A stretch of DNA of 21,577 nucleotides, from assembly GCA_043738425.1 (NCBI GenBank), contig JAYUGJ010000045.1:1-21577 (forward strand), read 5' to 3'. Of this stretch, positions 8,228 to 16,073 are shown in pieces. The DNA comes from PBB1 sp043738425 (lineage in GTDB: Bacteria; Pseudomonadota; Gammaproteobacteria; Burkholderiales; Burkholderiaceae_C). Each line of letters begins with the position of its first letter. Within the stretch, counting starts at the first letter, position 1. The notes beneath the pieces were generated by a model, which saw only the letters and a program-made list of their open reading frames with translations, did no database searches and was not told where the DNA came from. The position numbers and the translations under genes are program-made.

Positions 8228-9028
8228 TCAGCGCAAAGCAGGCCCGGCCGCATACGGTGCAGCGGCCAGCGCGACCATGCGCTCGACCTCGTCTGCCGCA
8301 GCGGCGGTGCCGATCGGCGCGGCCCGCTCGATGACCTGCGCGATCCGGCCCGATTCGTATTGCACCAGCGTGTCGGCGAACTGACGCACATCGTCGAGGT
8401 CGTGCGACACCAGCAGCATCGGCACGTCGAAGCGGCTGCGAATCACTGCCAGTTCGGCGCGCACTTGGCTGCGCAGCGGTGCATCGAGCGCGGCAAACGG
8501 CTCATCGAGCAGCAGCAGCGCGGGCTGGCGAACGAGGGCCCGCGCAATCGCCACGCGTTGGCGCTGGCCGCCCGACAACTGGTGCGGGAAGCGCGTGCGC
8601 AGCGCGCTGATGTCGAGCTGCTCCAGCAGCTCGTCGACGGCTGTGCGCGCGCTGGCGCTGATGCGCCGGCCGAAAACAGCCGTCACGCCGAACGCCACAT
8701 TGCCCGCCACGTTCAGGTGCGGGAACAGTGCGCCGTCTTGCGCCACGTAGCCGATGCGCCGATTGCGCGCCGGCACGTCGATGCCCGCGGCCGCGTCGAA
8801 CACCACCTGCTCGCCGATCACGATGCGGCCGCGGTCGGGCCGCAGCAAGCCGGCCAGGCTGTGCAGGGTCAGGCTTTTACCGACGCCCGACGGGCCGAAC
8901 AACACCGTGCAATCGCGCGCGGACGCGAACTTCGCGTGCAGCGAAAAGCGGTCATGCATCGGCCCGACGGCAACGCTGATGTCGACTTGAAACTTCATCG
9001 CATCGATGTTCAACACACGGTCATTCAT
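8228..9028 (-). CDS. modC: Molybdate ABC transporter ATP-binding protein ModC, short form
   Basis: This 266-residue ATPase powers molybdate import with ModB and ModA. Motifs: Walker A GPSGVGKS (45-52), Q-loop YVAQDGALFPHLNV (Gln97), signature LSGGQRQR (151-158), Walker B LLLLDEPFAALDAP (171-184) and H-loop His209 in LLVSHDLDDV. Typical ModC is about 350 residues with a C-terminal TOBE/Mop molybdate-binding domain. Here the chain ends about 55 residues after the H-loop with an Ala-rich segment, so that domain is missing. Regulation of transport by bound molybdate on ModC would therefore be absent or supplied elsewhere. It is the last gene of modABC, 12 nt after the modB stop. Confidence 0.9.
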   Translation of the reverse strand: MNDRVLNIDAMKFQVDISVAVGPMHDRFSLHAKFASARDCTVLFGPSGVGKSLTLHSLAGLLRPDRGRIVIGEQVVFDAAAGIDVPARNRRIGYVAQDGALFPHLNVAGNVAFGVTAVFGRRISASARTAVDELLEQLDISALRTRFPHQLSGGQRQRVAIARALVRQPALLLLDEPFAALDAPLRSQVRAELAVIRSRFDVPMLLVSHDLDDVRQFADTLVQYESGRIAQVIERAAPIGTAAAADEVERMVALAAAPYAAGPALR

Positions 9029-9040
9029 CGCCTGATCTGC

Positions 9041-9736
9041 TTACCGCGGATACCAGCTGCGCGCCGCACCCGATCGCAGCAAGCTGCCCGACACCACCAG
9101 CACCACCACGCAGACGACCGAGATCACCGCCACCAGGGCGTTGGCCAGCGCATCGTTGCCCGATTGCACCGCGTCGTACACCGCCAGCGACAAGGTTTGG
9201 GTTTCCCCAGGAATGTTGCCGGCGATGATCAAGGTGGCACCGAATTCGCCCATCGCACGGGCAAACGCCAACATCGCGCCGGCTGCAATGCCGCGCGCCG
9301 CCAACGGCAAGGTCACGCGCACAAACACCTTCCATTCATTGGCACCCAGCACCCGCGCGGCACCTTCGAGTTGGCGATCGACGCCATCGAATGCGGCACG
9401 CGCCGTCGCAAATACAAACGGGAACGCGACCACCGCCGCAGCCACCACCGCGCCCTGCCAGGTGAACAGCAAATGCAAGCCGAAACTCTCGCCCAGCCAC
9501 TGGCCGATGGCCGAGCGGCGGCCCAGCAGCACGATCAGGTAATAGCCCAGCACGGTGGGCGGCAACACCATCGGCAACAGCAGCATCGCTTCGATCAGCC
9601 GCCGGCCCGGCAGCCGCCAGCGCGCCATCGCGTAGCCGGCCGCCACGCCGAACGCCAACGCCAAGGCGGTGGCCCAACCGGCGACTTTGAGCGTCAGCCA
9701 CAACGCGGTGAAATCGATCGCGCTCCAGCTGGACAT
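9041..9736 (-). CDS. modB: Molybdate ABC transporter permease ModB
   Basis: This 231-residue inner-membrane channel subunit has about five or six hydrophobic segments, beginning with FTALWLTLKVAGWATALALA. The permease signature that contacts the ATPase is present as EGAARVLGANEWKVFVRVTL, followed by AFARAMGEFGATLIIAGNIP, a strongly ModB/CysW-type block. The ATG at 9736 lies 2 nt after the modA stop codon, so translation is probably coupled; the frame open to 10048 is only antisense/offset read-through within modA. Length is normal for ModB. Confidence 0.95.
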   Translation of the reverse strand: MSSWSAIDFTALWLTLKVAGWATALALAFGVAAGYAMARWRLPGRRLIEAMLLLPMVLPPTVLGYYLIVLLGRRSAIGQWLGESFGLHLLFTWQGAVVAAAVVAFPFVFATARAAFDGVDRQLEGAARVLGANEWKVFVRVTLPLAARGIAAGAMLAFARAMGEFGATLIIAGNIPGETQTLSLAVYDAVQSGNDALANALVAVISVVCVVVLVVSGSLLRSGAARSWYPR

Positions 9737-9738
9737 CG

Positions 9739-10605
9739 TCACGGCGCGCGCTGCAGCGGGCGGGCAGGCGCAAAGCCGTAGCGCGCCAACACCGCCTGCG
9801 CAGACGGTGCGGCAGCAAAGCGCACGAAGTCGGCCGCAGCCGCCGCGTGCCGGCTTGCCGCCACCACCGCGATGGGATAAACCACCGGCGCGGCGGTTGG
9901 CAGTGTCAGGTCTATACGCACCGCGTCTGGTGCGATCAGCGCATCGGTGCGGTAGACCACACCGGCATCCACCTCGCCGCGCGCGACGTAGTTCAACACC
10001 TGGCGCACGCTGTCGGCAAACACCAGCTTCCCCCGCAGCGCGGGCCACACGCCCTGCGCTTCGAACGCAGCCTGCGCATAGCGACCGGCAGGCACGCTGC
10101 TGGGCGAGCCGATCGCGATGCGCTGCACTGCCGGGGCCGCCAAATCGGCCAGCGATTCGATGGGTGGTGCTGGCGATTGGTCTGCGTGCGCCGTGCCGGT
10201 CGACGCCCGCAGCGCAACGCGCGGCGACACCAGCACCAAGGTATTCGCGGCAATATCGACCCGCGTCGCCGCCGCGATCAGTCCCTGCGCCTGCGCACGG
10301 TCCATCGTGTCGCTGTCGGCCGCGGCCAGCACATCGACCGGCGCGCCTTGCGCAATCTGCGCCAGCAACGCACCCGAGGCCGCCGCATTGAAATGCACCC
10401 GCGTACCCGCATGCCGCGCCTCATACGCCCGACCGATATCACGCATCGCGTTTTGCAAACTGGCAGCGACCGAGACGGTGAGCGTGGTCAGCGTGGTGGT
10501 GGTTTGCGCGCTTGCCGACGCCGCGGCAACTGCATTCAATGCGACTGCCGCCAACCCCATGGCCGCAACGCGCGACGGCAGGTTTTTCCAATTGCAAGTC
10601 AACAC
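9739..10605 (-). CDS. modA: Molybdate ABC transporter substrate-binding protein ModA
   Basis: This ~288-residue periplasmic protein captures molybdate (possibly tungstate) and hands it to ModBC. Recognisable ModA blocks are LTVSVAASLQNAMRDIGRAY, FNAAASGALLAQIAQGAPVD, VLAAADSDTMDRAQAQGLI, RIAIGSPSSVPAGRYAQAAF and VARGEVDAGVVYRTDA. The Ser residues in AASLQ and AASG are the usual oxyanion ligands. The start is not an ATG with a good site: the only ATG (10560) would leave a signal peptide with no positive charge. GTG 10605 or TTG 10602 gives an n-region with Lys and Arg, a hydrophobic core and a cut after ASASA, and a GAGG lies about 11 nt before the GTG. I chose 10605. Divergent from the CzcI-like gene. 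No modE is adjacent. Confidence 0.9.
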   Translation of the reverse strand: MLTCNWKNLPSRVAAMGLAAVALNAVAAASASAQTTTTLTTLTVSVAASLQNAMRDIGRAYEARHAGTRVHFNAAASGALLAQIAQGAPVDVLAAADSDTMDRAQAQGLIAAATRVDIAANTLVLVSPRVALRASTGTAHADQSPAPPIESLADLAAPAVQRIAIGSPSSVPAGRYAQAAFEAQGVWPALRGKLVFADSVRQVLNYVARGEVDAGVVYRTDALIAPDAVRIDLTLPTAAPVVYPIAVVAASRHAAAAADFVRFAAAPSAQAVLARYGFAPARPLQRAP

Positions 10606-10794
10606 GGTGACGGGCACCTCGAAGTGCTCTGCCGCAGTGGGCAGGTGGGTGCGCCTGCGGTACCGACGACGCTGCGCGCAGTGTAGGCAGATCGATGCGC
10701 AGCTCGAGGCAAGCCGCACTGCTGCATCCAACGCGGACATTTGCGCGTAACGAAAATTCGATATTCTTCGCCGACCCGTTGACTTTTTGTTGCC

Positions 10795-11352
10795 ATGCAA
10801 TTGACACCCAAGCGGTCCATTCGCCGCACCGCACCCGCCGCAACAGCCACAGCCACAGCCACAGCCGCTGCGCGGTGGCAACGGTGCGTGCTGGCGCTGT
10901 TGGCGCTCGGCCTCGCTTTGCAAGGCCTGGCGCTGGCGGTTGATCGCGCCCACGGCCCGGCGCACTTTCACCTCGACCCGCCGATTGCGGCGCACGCCAA
11001 CCCACTCGACGGCCATCGCTACCTGCCCGAACTGGCGTACGAAAACTCCGGTGACCCAAGCCGCGGCCACCAGGCCGACGCGGACCACCGCCAGATCGCG
11101 CACCACGACCACGCCGCGGGGCAGTACGGCACTGGCGGCGTGGTGGCGGTGGTGGTGGCGGTAGCTGAGGACGACGCTGCATCGGCACTCAACCCGCCAG
11201 CGCAACTGCCGCACAGCGCGCTCGACGCCGACGGCGTGCTGCGCGTCGCCGCGGTTGCAGCCGAGGCCGGCCGCGCCCGTTGGCCCGACACGCACACGCG
11301 GCGTTATCGCTCGCAAATCAGCAGCCCGCCCGAACGCCCGCCCAGGGCGTGA
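10795..11352 (+). CDS. His-rich membrane-anchored protein, CzcI-like, upstream of TonB receptor
   Basis: This is a 185-residue predicted envelope protein. A basic N-terminus with a Thr/Ala repeat is followed by one hydrophobic segment (CVLALLALGLALQGLALAV, ~31-49), either a signal anchor or an uncleaved signal. The exported part is rich in His and Asp (HGPAHFHLD, then HQADADHRQIAHHDHAAG), suited to binding divalent metals. The C-terminus YRSQISSPPERPPRA resembles the ending of CzcI-type accessory proteins of cobalt-zinc-cadmium loci, from memory of that family. Its place directly before a TonB-dependent receptor supports a role in metal sensing or uptake. The metal is not established. No Shine-Dalgarno is visible before the ATG. 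Confidence 0.6.
   Translation: MQLTPKRSIRRTAPAATATATATAAARWQRCVLALLALGLALQGLALAVDRAHGPAHFHLDPPIAAHANPLDGHRYLPELAYENSGDPSRGHQADADHRQIAHHDHAAGQYGTGGVVAVVVAVAEDDAASALNPPAQLPHSALDADGVLRVAAVAAEAGRARWPDTHTRRYRSQISSPPERPPRA
10843..10866 (+). repeat. Hexanucleotide microsatellite (ACAGCC)4
   Basis: Four perfect tandem copies of ACAGCC lie inside the CzcI-like gene and encode the Thr-Ala repeat before its membrane segment. A six-base unit keeps the frame, so copy-number change would only vary linker length. Confidence 0.8.
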
Positions 11353-11356
11353 ATGA

Positions 11357-11389
11357 CCGCGGCACCGGTGTTCCACCGGCGTGCCGCGG
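11357..11389. other. Long GC-rich hairpin between CzcI-like gene and TonB receptor
   Basis: The arms CCGCGGCAC (11357-11365) and GTGCCGCGG (11381-11389) are exact reverse complements. Inside them CGGTG pairs with CACCG around a 3-nt loop, with a 2-nt bulge. It starts 4 nt after the CzcI-like stop. No T-run follows, so it is not a classical intrinsic terminator; it could act as an attenuator or mRNA-end stabiliser, which is inference. Confidence 0.5.
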
Positions 11390-11522
11390 CCGACACCTGT
11401 CGCCTGTTTTGGCAACCGATGACGCGTTGGCGTGCGCGCTGCATCGCGCACGGCTGCCACCGCGCAACGCCCCACCCCATTCATTTGGCCGACACGCCAC
11501 GCTGTCGTGCCCGGAGATTCGC

Positions 11523-13603
11523 ATGAACAAAAAACTACTCGCGCCGACCGCGATCCACACGTTGGCGTTGGCCTGCGCAGGCATGTCGCCACACGCCTAT
11601 GCGGGCGGTGAACAAAGCCTGGAGACCGTTGTCATCACCGGTGGAACCAGCAGCCCGGTCGGCGTGGCCGATTCGGCCACGCCGGCACCGTGACCAAAAA
11701 ACAGCTCAATGCGCGCACCGTCTACCGGCCGGGCGAACTACTGGAAGCCGCGCCGGGCCTGGTCGTCAGCCAGCACAGCGGTGAGGGCAAGGCCAACCAG
11801 TTTTATCTGCGCGGCTTCAACCTCGACCACGGCACCGACTTGCGCACCACCGTCGACGGCATGCTGGTCAACCAGCGTTCGCATGCACACGGCCAGGGCT
11901 GGACCGATCTGAACTTCCTGATTCCCGAGCTGGCCACCGGCCTCGAATACAAAAAAGGCCCGTACTTCGCGAGCGAAGGCGACTTTTCATCGGCTGGTGC
12001 GGTAAGCATTCGATATGTCGACCTGCTCGAGCAAGGCATCGCATCGGTGGGCTTCGGCGAGAACGGCTTCAAGCGCGTCTTGCTGGCCGCCTCACCCGCG
12101 TTCGGCAACGGCCATCTGCTGTACGCGATCGAGGGCCTGGGCAACGACGGCCCGTTCGACAACCCCGACAAGTACCACAAGGCCAACGGCGTGCTGCGCT
12201 ACAGCGAAGGCGATGCCACGCACGGCTTCAACCTGACCGGCATGGCCTACAAAGCGCACTGGAACGCGACCGACCAGATACCGAAGCGCGCGGCCGATGC
12301 GGGTGCGCTGGGCCGCTTTGGTGCCATCGACCGCAGCGACGGCGGCGCGTCGCACCGCTACAGCCTGTCGGGCGAATGGCACCGCAGCGACGACAGCTCG
12401 GCCACGCAGGTCAACGCCTATCTGATCGACTGGCAACTGGCGCTTTTTTCCAACTTCACCTACTTCCTCGACGACCCGGTGCGCGGCGACCAGTTCGCGC
12501 AGCCCGACCAGCGCCGCACGGTGGGGCTCAACGCCAGCCACAGCTGGTTTCAACCGGGTCTCGGCATCGACAGCCAGAACACCGTCGGCGCGCAGTTCCA
12601 GAACGACAACATTTTTAACGGCTTGCTGTCGACCCAGGCACGGCGCACGGTGTCGGTGACCCGGCGCGACCACATCGTCGAGACCAGCCTGGGCATTTAC
12701 GCCGAAAACGCGACCCGCTGGTTGCCGTGGTTTCGCAGCGTCGTCGGCCTGCGCGGCGACACCTACCGCTTCGATGTGAAAAGCGATCTGGCCGCCAACA
12801 CCGACCGCACCACCGCCGGCATCGTGAGCCCGAAACTGGCGCTGATATTCAGTCCGTGGCGTTCCGGGCCGTGGCGCCGCACCGAGTTCTACGTCAACGC
12901 GGGCGGCGGTTTTCACAGCAACGACGCACGCGGTGCCAACACCACCGTCGACCCGAGAACCGGCGCGGCGGCCGAGCGCGTGACACCGCTGGTGCGCTCG
13001 AAGGGCTACGAACTCGGCCTGCGCACCGAACCGTTGCCGGGGCTGCAAACCGCGCTGTCGCTGTACCAACTCGACTTCAACTCCGAGCTGCTGTTCGTCG
13101 GCGACGCCGGCACCACCGAGACCGGCCGGCCGAGTCGGCGCATCGGCTTCGAGCTGGCCAACTACTTCCGGCTGTCGGACTGGCTGACGCTCGATGCGGA
13201 CGTCGCCTATGCGCGTGCCCGATACCGCGACAGCGCGCCCGAGGGTCGCCGCATTCCGGGTTCCGTCGAAGGCGTCGCATCGGTCGCGCTGGCCGTCGAC
13301 AACCTGGGGCCGTGGTTCGGCGCGCTGCAGCTGCGCCACTTCGGGCCGCGCCCGCTGCTCGAGGACAACAGCGTGCGCTCGAAAAGCACCAGCAGCCTGA
13401 ACGGTCGCATCGGCTACAAGATCACGCCGACCGTGAAGGTCGAGTTAGAGGGCTACAACCTGACCGACCGCCGCGACTCGGCCATCGACTACTACTACGG
13501 CTCACGCTTGCCAGGCGAAGCCGCTGGCGCGGCCACCGACGACTTCCACTTCCACCCGCTCGAATCACGCTCGTTTCGCGTCACGCTGGTGGTGAATTTT
13601 TGA
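11523..13603 (+). pseudogene. TonB-dependent outer-membrane receptor, frameshifted near N-terminus
   Basis: This is an outer-membrane receptor broken into two frames. Frame 1 (11523-11693, 56 residues, GGAG site 6 nt before the ATG) holds the signal peptide (cut after HAYA) and the TonB box LETVVITG, then stops at TGA 11691-11693. Frame 2 (11690-13603) continues with the plug (LEAAPGLVVSQHSGEGKANQ, FYLRGFNLDHGTDLRTTVDG, SHAHGQGWTDLNFLIPELA) and a ~500-residue beta-barrel ending in the outer-membrane-type Phe (SRSFRVTLVVNF). Adding one base near 11680 restores a continuous DSATAGTVT junction, so a single-base deletion fits best. Without it the barrel has no export signal; reinitiation at GTG 11690 would make a cytoplasmic fragment. 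The rest of the gene is intact, so this is a very recent mutation or a sequencing error. Context with the His-rich protein suggests a metal or metallophore substrate. Confidence 0.85.
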
Positions 13604-13876
13604 AGGCGCAACCGGACTGCATGGGTGATCAGCGGTCCAGCGCGCGGCCCACAGCGATATCGGCACACCCGACAGCGTCTTTCACTGCGTTGGCACGCGT
13701 CGACCGCCGCATCAGCGCAAACATCGCCATGCCCGGCTTCTTGGTTGCCCCATCTAGCGCAACAGCAAAGACCCAACTTGGTGCGCGCCGTGCTTGAAAG
13801 CCGGTGGCGCACTGGCATGGGGTTTGCTCAGCTCTGCTCCGAGAGGCGGGTGCGCTGCTGCAGCCGCTGAATCAAG
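13604..13876. other. Intergenic stretch before the guanidine riboswitch
   Basis: About 270 bp between the TonB receptor and the riboswitch. I see no gene, no clear terminator for the receptor, and no ORF with family character on either strand. The promoter for the guanidine operon must lie in its right part, but no convincing -35/-10 pair was recognised. There is also no remnant of a substrate-binding-protein gene. Confidence 0.5.
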
Positions 13877-14006
13877 ACCGCTAGGGTTCCGCGCCCGGTG
13901 TGCATTCATTGCCGGTGGCAGTGGTTGATGCACCGGGTGGTCTGGTCCGAGAGCAGTCGGCCGCAATGGATCGCGGCTCCACGGAGGGACAAAAGCCCGG
14001 GAGGAC
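13877..14006 (+). promoter_or_regulatory. Guanidine-I riboswitch (ykkC-yxkD leader)
   Basis: The three hallmark segments of the guanidine-I aptamer occur in order and at normal spacing: CTAGGGTTCCG (13881-13891), GTGGTCTGGTCCGAGAG (13937-13953) and GGAGGGACAAAAGCCCGGGA (13983-14002). Between the first two, CCCGGTG (13894-13900) pairs with CACCGGG (13931-13937), forming the first long hairpin. Between the second and third, GCCGC (13960-13964) pairs with GCGGC (13973-13977). The downstream genes are the typical guanidine carboxylase set, which argues for the guanidine-binding subtype rather than the ppGpp or PRPP variants of ykkC. Guanidine binding is expected to switch the operon on. No terminator with a T-run is obvious after it; control may be translational. 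Confidence 0.93.
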
Positions 14007-14102
14007 GTGACAGCAGCAGGGTGCGTGGCGTTGGTTGCCGCGTTCGCTGCGCCGCCGCCTCTCGCGCTTTGCACATACGTCCCGCCACTGCTGGAGCCTG
14101 CG

Positions 14103-14996
14103 TTGCCTGCCACTGCATCCCGCACGAATTCGTCGTCTGCCGAGCCGTTGGACTTGCCTTTGCCCTTGCCCGACCCACAGGCGCAGCCGCCAGCGGCACC
14201 TCGCACGCCGAGCATCTGGGCCATCGCCGGCCGCTTGTCGCGCGCCCAATATTGGGGCTACGCTGCGCTCGGCTTGGTGCTGCCGTTTGTCGGCTGGGCC
14301 GCGGTGTCGGCACTCGGCTGGGTCGACCCGGTGTTCATGCCGAGCCCGGGCGAGGTACTCGCGCGGTTCTACAGCTGGCTGGTCGATGACGACTTGGTGG
14401 CCGACACCGGCATCAGCGTTTATCGGGTACTGGCGGGCTTTGCGTTGTCGGCCGCGCTGGCGTTGCCGTTGGGCTTGTTGATCGGTGCGTTTCGGCCGAT
14501 CGAAGCACTGCTGGAGCCGCTGACCGATTTCATCCGCTACATGCCCGCGGTGGCGTTCATTCCGCTGGTCATGCTGTGGTTCGGCATCGAGGAAAGCGCC
14601 AAGATCGCGATCATCTTCATCGGCACGTTTTTCCAGATGGTGCTGATGGTGGCCGAGAACGTGCGGCTGGTGCCCACCGCGCAAATCGAAGCCGCGCAAA
14701 CCATGGGCGCGACCCGCGAAGAAATCATCCGCCTGGTGCTGCTGCAATCGGCCAAACCCGCGATGCTGGACACATTGCGCATCACCATGGGTTGGGCCTG
14801 GACATACCTGGTGGTAGCCGAATTGGTGGCCAGCAATTCGGGCCTCGGCTACGCGATTTTGAAAGCCCAGCGGTTCCTGAAAACCGACACCATCTTCGCC
14901 GGCATCATCTTGATCGGCGTGATCGGGCTGCTGATGGACCAGGCGTTTCGCTGGCTGCACCGGCGCGCCTTTCCCTATATGCACTTCAAGCGCTGA
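14103..14996 (+). CDS. ABC transporter permease of guanidine/urea-carboxylase operon
   Basis: This ~297-residue inner-membrane subunit belongs to the SsuC/TauC/NrtB permease family, first gene behind the guanidine-I riboswitch and therefore probably part of a guanidine importer. It has about six membrane segments, starting with GYAALGLVLPFVGWAAVSAL. The ATPase-contacting loop is EAAQTMGATREEIIRLVLLQ, then RITMGWAWTYLVVAELVASN, both characteristic of the family. The start is uncertain. TTG 14103 has GGAG 6 nt upstream and gives a Pro-rich N-terminus. The frame is open back to a GTG at 14007, but that start sits only 2 nt after the riboswitch's own GGGAGG and adds 32 residues without family character. 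The gene ends 12 nt before the ATPase start. The binding protein normally encoded before it is missing. Confidence 0.85.
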   Translation: MPATASRTNSSSAEPLDLPLPLPDPQAQPPAAPRTPSIWAIAGRLSRAQYWGYAALGLVLPFVGWAAVSALGWVDPVFMPSPGEVLARFYSWLVDDDLVADTGISVYRVLAGFALSAALALPLGLLIGAFRPIEALLEPLTDFIRYMPAVAFIPLVMLWFGIEESAKIAIIFIGTFFQMVLMVAENVRLVPTAQIEAAQTMGATREEIIRLVLLQSAKPAMLDTLRITMGWAWTYLVVAELVASNSGLGYAILKAQRFLKTDTIFAGIILIGVIGLLMDQAFRWLHRRAFPYMHFKR

Positions 14997-15008
14997 GCGG
15001 CACGCACC

Positions 15009-16064
15009 ATGTCCACGTTTCCTGCGCGCTCTGCCGCCACCGACCTGCCGACGCCAACGCCAACGCCGAAGGTAGATATTCGGCACGTCAGCAAAGTGTT
15101 CAGTGGCGTTGCCGCGGGCACGCCGGCAGCGCTGCACGACATCAGCCTGTCGATCGACGACAACGAATTCATTACGCTGGTCGGTGCCTCGGGCTGCGGC
15201 AAATCGACGTTGCTGCGCATCTTGGCGGGGCTCGAACACCACACTGCGGGCGAGGTACGGTGCAGCGACCGCGCCATTGCAGGGCCTGCAGCCGAACGCG
15301 CGATGGTGTTTCAGCACACCAGCCTGTACCCGTGGCTCAGCGTGATGGACAACATCAAGTTCAGCCGCATGCTGAAAGTCAACCGTGAGCACCTGACCTC
15401 GTCCGACGTCGAAGCGGCCAGCGGCCGCGCCGACGCGCTGTTGAACCTGATCGGCCTGGCCAAAGTGGCGAAGTCGTACCCCAGCCAGTTGTCGGGCGGC
15501 ATGCAACAGCGGGTGGCGATTGCGCGCGCGCTGATGGGCCGGCCGCAGGTGCTGCTGATGGACGAGCCGTTCGGCGCACTCGACGCGCAAACCCGCGAGG
15601 TGATGCACGACCTGATCTTGCACATCCACCGGGTCGAGAAAACCACCGTCGTGTTCGTCACCCACGATGTCGACGAAGCCATCTACCTTGGCCAGCGGGT
15701 GGTGCTGATGGAGCCTCGCCCGGGCCGCATCCACAGCATCTACCCGGTGCCGCTGCACGCATTGCGCGCGCAGGAAATGAAACACGGCGCACCGTTTCGT
15801 GGGCTGAAAGCCGAGATCCTGCAACGCATCCGCGAGAGCGCCGGTGTGGCGACCGACCTTGATTTGCTCGATCAGATTTGTTCGACCGCTTCGGTCCCTC
15901 TCCCTTTGGGAGAGTCACCCTCTTCACTCCCTCTCCTCCTGGGAGAGGCAACCTCTTCACTCCCTCTCCCTCCGGGAGAGGGTTGGGGTGAGGGATCTTC
16001 GTCCACCACCGTGCCGCCAGCGGCCCCTCACCCCCGCCCTCTCCCCGAAGGGACGAGGGAGTAA
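15009..16064 (+). CDS. ABC transporter ATPase of guanidine/urea-carboxylase operon, with repeat-derived tail
   Basis: This 351-residue ATPase of the SsuB/TauB/NrtD family energises the adjacent permease. Motifs: Walker A GASGCGKST (59-67), Q-loop VFQHTSLYPWLSV (Gln102), signature LSGGMQQR (161-168), Walker B VLLMDEPFGALD (181-192), H-loop His219 (FVTHDVDEAIYLG). Normal homologues end near residue 290. Residues ~296-351 (LPLPLGESPSS, LPLLLGEATSS, LPLPPGEGWGEG, PHPRPLPEG) are encoded entirely by a GC-rich palindromic element with 33-bp tandem units, so the tail is an insertion product and probably has no catalytic role. A (Pro-Thr)n stretch near residue 15 comes from an ACGCCA repeat. Confidence 0.92.
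   Translation: MSTFPARSAATDLPTPTPTPKVDIRHVSKVFSGVAAGTPAALHDISLSIDDNEFITLVGASGCGKSTLLRILAGLEHHTAGEVRCSDRAIAGPAAERAMVFQHTSLYPWLSVMDNIKFSRMLKVNREHLTSSDVEAASGRADALLNLIGLAKVAKSYPSQLSGGMQQRVAIARALMGRPQVLLMDEPFGALDAQTREVMHDLILHIHRVEKTTVVFVTHDVDEAIYLGQRVVLMEPRPGRIHSIYPVPLHALRAQEMKHGAPFRGLKAEILQRIRESAGVATDLDLLDQICSTASVPLPLGESPSSLPLLLGEATSSLPLPPGEGWGEGSSSTTVPPAAPHPRPLPEGTRE
15895..16060. repeat. Palindromic repeat element, copy 1 (three 33-bp units plus inverted arm)
   Basis: Three tandem 33-bp units start at 15895, 15928 and 15961. Each contains a small hairpin of the type CCCTCTCCCTCCGGGAGAG; the third continues into GGGTTGGGGTGAGGG. After a ~35-nt spacer an inverted arm (16024-16060, CCCCTCACCCCCGCCCTCTC onward) closes the larger palindrome. 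The element overlaps the 3' end of the ATPase gene and stops just before the UAAP1 start. Similar CCCTCTCCC/GGGAGAGGG elements recur in many proteobacterial genomes, from general knowledge; no transposase is present, so it would be a non-autonomous repeat. Confidence 0.85.
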
Positions 16065-16073
16065 TCAGCCGCC

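Noticed and set aside
7868..9781. A 637-codon open frame on the plus strand
   Set aside because: It is antisense to modC and modB and has the low-complexity composition of a GC-rich shadow frame.
10745..10770. CGAAAATTCG-centred segment upstream of modA considered as a ModE box
   Set aside because: It has a short dyad but not the two spaced TATA-type half-sites of known ModE operators, and no modE is nearby.
11690..11701. Programmed or phase-variable frameshift at the A6 run in the TonB receptor
   Set aside because: The A-run lies downstream of the in-frame TGA, so slippage there cannot join the two frames.
12092..13339. A 415-codon minus-strand frame inside the TonB receptor
   Set aside because: Shadow of the receptor barrel; no family-like motif.
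13881..15824. A 647-codon open frame on the minus strand
   Set aside because: Its translation is Arg/His/Gln-rich with no domain character and runs antisense to the riboswitch, permease and ATPase, all strongly supported on the plus strand.
15895..15993. 33-bp direct repeats considered as a CRISPR array
   Set aside because: Units abut directly without unique spacers, are internally palindromic and sit in coding sequence; no cas genes.
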